Source: Microglena sp. YARC
Taxonomy: Eukaryota > Chlorophyta > Chlorophyceae > Chlamydomonadales > Chlamydomonadaceae
Direction: 5' to 3'
Length of the DNA: 64,000 nucleotides
Assembly: GCA_022414725.1 (NCBI GenBank)
Contig: CM039462.1
Location: 77,760,613 to 77,824,612 of the forward strand
The position numbers and the translations under genes were made by a program. The notes under the pieces were generated by a model. The model was not told where the DNA came from and searched no databases. It worked only from the letters and a program-made list of their open reading frames with translations. How positions within the stretch are numbered: position 1 is the stretch's first letter; each line of letters opens with the position of its first letter. Of this stretch, positions 62,075-64,000 are shown one piece after another.

Positions 62075-62340
62075 AGGGGGGTACATTAGGGGCCTGATTG
62101 GGTGAGGGAGGGGGAAGGGGGTAGGGTTCATTGAGGGCCTGAGTGGGTGAGGGAGGGTGGGGGGGTGGTCCAGTGGTGGTGTGTGTGTGGTGGTGGGATA
62201 CGTTGCATTGCACTACACTACACTGTATATGTATGCATTGCACTGCGCTGTTTTACGTTATATTGCAATGCATTGTCGGAGGCAGACCATTGTTGACCGA
62301 GGGCAAGCCCGCCTCATACTTCCGGGGGGGGGGGGGCTTT
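61560..62340. other. Low-complexity intergenic DNA
   Basis: GGGTGAGGGAGGGG units at 61,975-62,165 with a G tract at 62,041-62,073; otherwise no gene or RNA. Confidence 0.6.
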
Positions 62341-62344
62341 TGTC

Positions 62345-62571
62345 CAGTGATTTTTTTCATAATCTGAAAGTGGGTATTTTCCTAGCTTTATGGCTTTTAG
62401 GCCTCCTCCAGGGACAGCGCTTTTAGTGCTTTCTGTAGCTTTTATAGCTTTTCAGGGCCATTGAGGGAAAAAAAAAAAAAACTTTTTTTTTACTTTTTTT
62501 ATAGCGATAATTTCGCTAAAACGGGGTCAAAAACTAGCGATCGCTATATATAGCGGAAATAAAAATCCCTG
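62345..62571. mobile_element. hAT-like MITE, CAG(T/G)GATTT family, copy 2
   Basis: Same ends and TAGCGATCGCTATATATAGC core as the 50.06-kb copy, same orientation. Flanks CTTTTGTC (62,337-62,344) and CTTTTATC (62,572-62,579) match at 7 of 8 bases. A poly-A/poly-T snap-back (62,467-62,500) lies inside. Confidence 0.85.
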
Positions 62572-62673
62572 CTTTTATCGGGCTTGAAAGGGTGTATTTG
62601 GGGCCGAGGGGTGGCACAGGGGTGGCAGAAAGGTTGCTGAAGGCCCCCTAAAATTTGCAGTGGGGAAGGAAAG

Positions 62674-62679
<6 letters not shown>

Positions 62680-62731
<52 letters not shown>

Positions 62732-62758
62732 GGGGGGGGGGGGGGGGGGGGGGGGGGC
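62680..62758 (+). repeat. Very long G tract
   Basis: About 68 G with one T, preceded by GTGTGTGTGTG. Longest G run in the window. Confidence 0.95.
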
Positions 62759-63069
62759 ATCCAAGTTCCTTCCATTCCTTTTGTAAGAAACAAAGGGTAC
62801 ATGCAAGATTCAGGTACCCCGTACTGACACGAAAATGTAACGTTTTTTAAATTTGACGCTCTTGTTCGGCAACGATGCAAACTGGGCACCCCTTGAAGCC
62901 AGGACTGATAAATCTGTGTGACAGTTTTGCCCAATCTTGCGCACTGTGCGACCAAGGTTCCATCCCGCGGAACCCCATCTCGGCCTCTATGCGTCGCCAC
63001 CAAAGAAAAACGTCAAATTTTAAAAACGTGAATTTTTCGTGTCAGTAAGGTATACAATTGTATGAATTA

Positions 63070-63270
63070 AAGTATTACGTTCTCATAAACACTGCTTTAT
63101 ATTATTTTATTTATTATTTTTTGTATTACGTTCTCATAAACACTGTTTTATATTATTGTATTCGGTTGTATTTATTATTTTTTGTATTATCTCAAAAAAG
63201 TGTTTATGAGATACTTTCTCATAAACTTGTTTTCAATCAAAGTATTACGTTCTCATTATCACTGTTTTAT
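63070..63270 (+). repeat. GTATTACGTTCTCATAAACACTG repeat
   Basis: Three to four units with TTTTATATTATT spacers. AT-rich and non-coding. Confidence 0.8.
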
Positions 63271-63287
63271 TTTGGGCTACTCATAGC

Positions 63288-63452
63288 TAGGGAACGGCAA
63301 CTAATATTAGTGTTTGGAAAACTAATAATAACTAATATAATTACAGTGTCACAATAATATTAGTTTTTGAAATAAATTTGAAATTCTGGTGAGACGGCTC
63401 GTCCGACTAATATTATTTATTCACTAATATTATATAATATAGCCGACCCCTA
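63288..63452. mobile_element. TA-flanked MITE with CTAATATTAG interior, copy 2 (inverted)
   Basis: TAGGGAACGGCAACTAATATT at the left, ATATAGCCGACCCCTA at the right, 165 bp. It is the reverse orientation of 56,152-56,326 and shares GTGAGACGGCTCGTCCGACT. Confidence 0.85.
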
Positions 63453-63469
63453 CTCATAGCAGCTTCCCG

Positions 63470-63625
63470 CCAACTCCATGAGCCGGCCACTGGAGCAAGC
63501 CCAAAGCTTTCAGCTGCATTTGAATGTCTGTCATATCAGCTTTCAGATGCACTAGCTAGCTTCTGGTTTGGCTCAGTGAGAGGGAAAGGGAGCTGCCTAG
63601 AAGTTGCTACTCATAGCTAACAAAA
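63470..63625 (-). repeat. Dispersed repeat containing GGGAGCTGCCTAGAA (partner near 2,504)
   Basis: Inverted relative to the 2.5-kb copy: CAGATGCACTAGCTAG, GGTTTGGCT and GGGAGCTGCCTAGAAG. Two CTACTCATAGC motifs flank the segment. Confidence 0.45.
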
Positions 63626-63643
63626 GAAACAGTAGTCATAGAC

Positions 63644-63915
63644 CAGGGATTTGTTCCCCCCGATAATATATAGCGATCGCTACGTTTTGACCCCGTTTTT
63701 GCCCAATTGCCGGTATACAATTTATAGAAACAGTTTTTCTTTGCCTAAATGGCCCTTAAAAGCTATAGAAAGCTATATAAATGGCCCTAGAAATCTATAG
63801 AAAGCTATAAATGGCCCTAAAAAGCTATAGAAAGCTATAAAAACGCTGTCCCTGGTATAGGCCTACAATCATAAGCTGGAAAAACATACCTTCAGATTTG
63901 AAAAACAATACCATG
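63644..63915. mobile_element. hAT-like MITE, CAG(T/G)GATTT family, copy 3 (inverted)
   Basis: Starts CAGGGATTTGTTCCCCC, contains ATATATAGCGATCGCTA and an internal ~25-base repeat (AAATGGCCCT.AAAAGCTATAG), and ends near ACAATACCATG. Flanks TCATAGAC and CCATAGAC match at 7 of 8. The right end is diverged from the family consensus. Confidence 0.75.
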
Positions 63916-64000
63916 CCATAGACAAGCCATAGTTGAACCATAGCAAGCCCGCTCCACAACATTTGGGTCTCCCAATCATCCTCAAATAGAAAAATATAAA

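Overview
The window looks like nuclear DNA of a chlorophyte green alga. The evidence is GT-AG introns, armadillo/RING and BTB/BACK genes, a histone H3 gene with introns, a non-LTR retroelement that seems to carry two endonuclease domains (a type known from Chlamydomonas), and very dense tandem repeats, poly-G tracts and small transposons. The exact genus is not identifiable; this is inference from gene families and texture. Only about 10% of the sequence is convincingly coding.

Layout. 1-1.65 kb: the edge of a compact, AT-rich viral gene cluster of polinton-like-virus type (three complete genes and one partial). 1.65-6.8 kb: non-coding, with short repeats, a cluster of palindromic GCGTCC..GGACGC motifs and one copy of a dispersed repeat. 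6.8-12.7 kb: a frameshifted non-LTR retrotransposon on the minus strand (AP-endonuclease, reverse transcriptase, zinc knuckle, restriction-like endonuclease-like tail), followed by a diverged 0.8-kb duplication to 14.1 kb and a 33-bp minisatellite to 17.35 kb. 18,001-19,000 is an assembly gap of N.

19.0-33.5 kb is a giant imperfect inverted duplication with arms of about 7 kb meeting near 26.1 kb. Each arm holds the same series: 160-bp tandem repeats, a histone H3-variant exon, two related ~187-bp satellites, a coiled-coil exon and ankyrin repeats at the centre. The arms differ mainly by scattered single-base indels that break different codons in each arm, so a technical (unpolished, fold-back long-read) origin must be considered beside a real palindrome.

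33.5-42 kb: short tandem arrays and a 3.9-kb LTR element with 246-bp LTRs, a 5-bp target duplication and only a zinc-knuckle gag (no polymerase). 42.1-45.8 kb: a well-supported host gene, an armadillo-repeat protein joined by an in-phase splice to a RING finger, whose 2-kb intron is packed with satellites and a MITE, and whose 3' end is tandemly repeated (139 bp x4). 46-52 kb: several MITEs, a tRNA-like SINE candidate, and a broken Copia element part of which has become a tandem satellite. 53-61 kb: a run of unrelated short-unit satellites around an intact BTB/BACK gene on the minus strand. 62-64 kb: further hAT-like and TA-flanked MITEs.

The genes do not form a pathway. The window is mostly a record of mobile-element insertion and local repeat expansion around three or four host genes.
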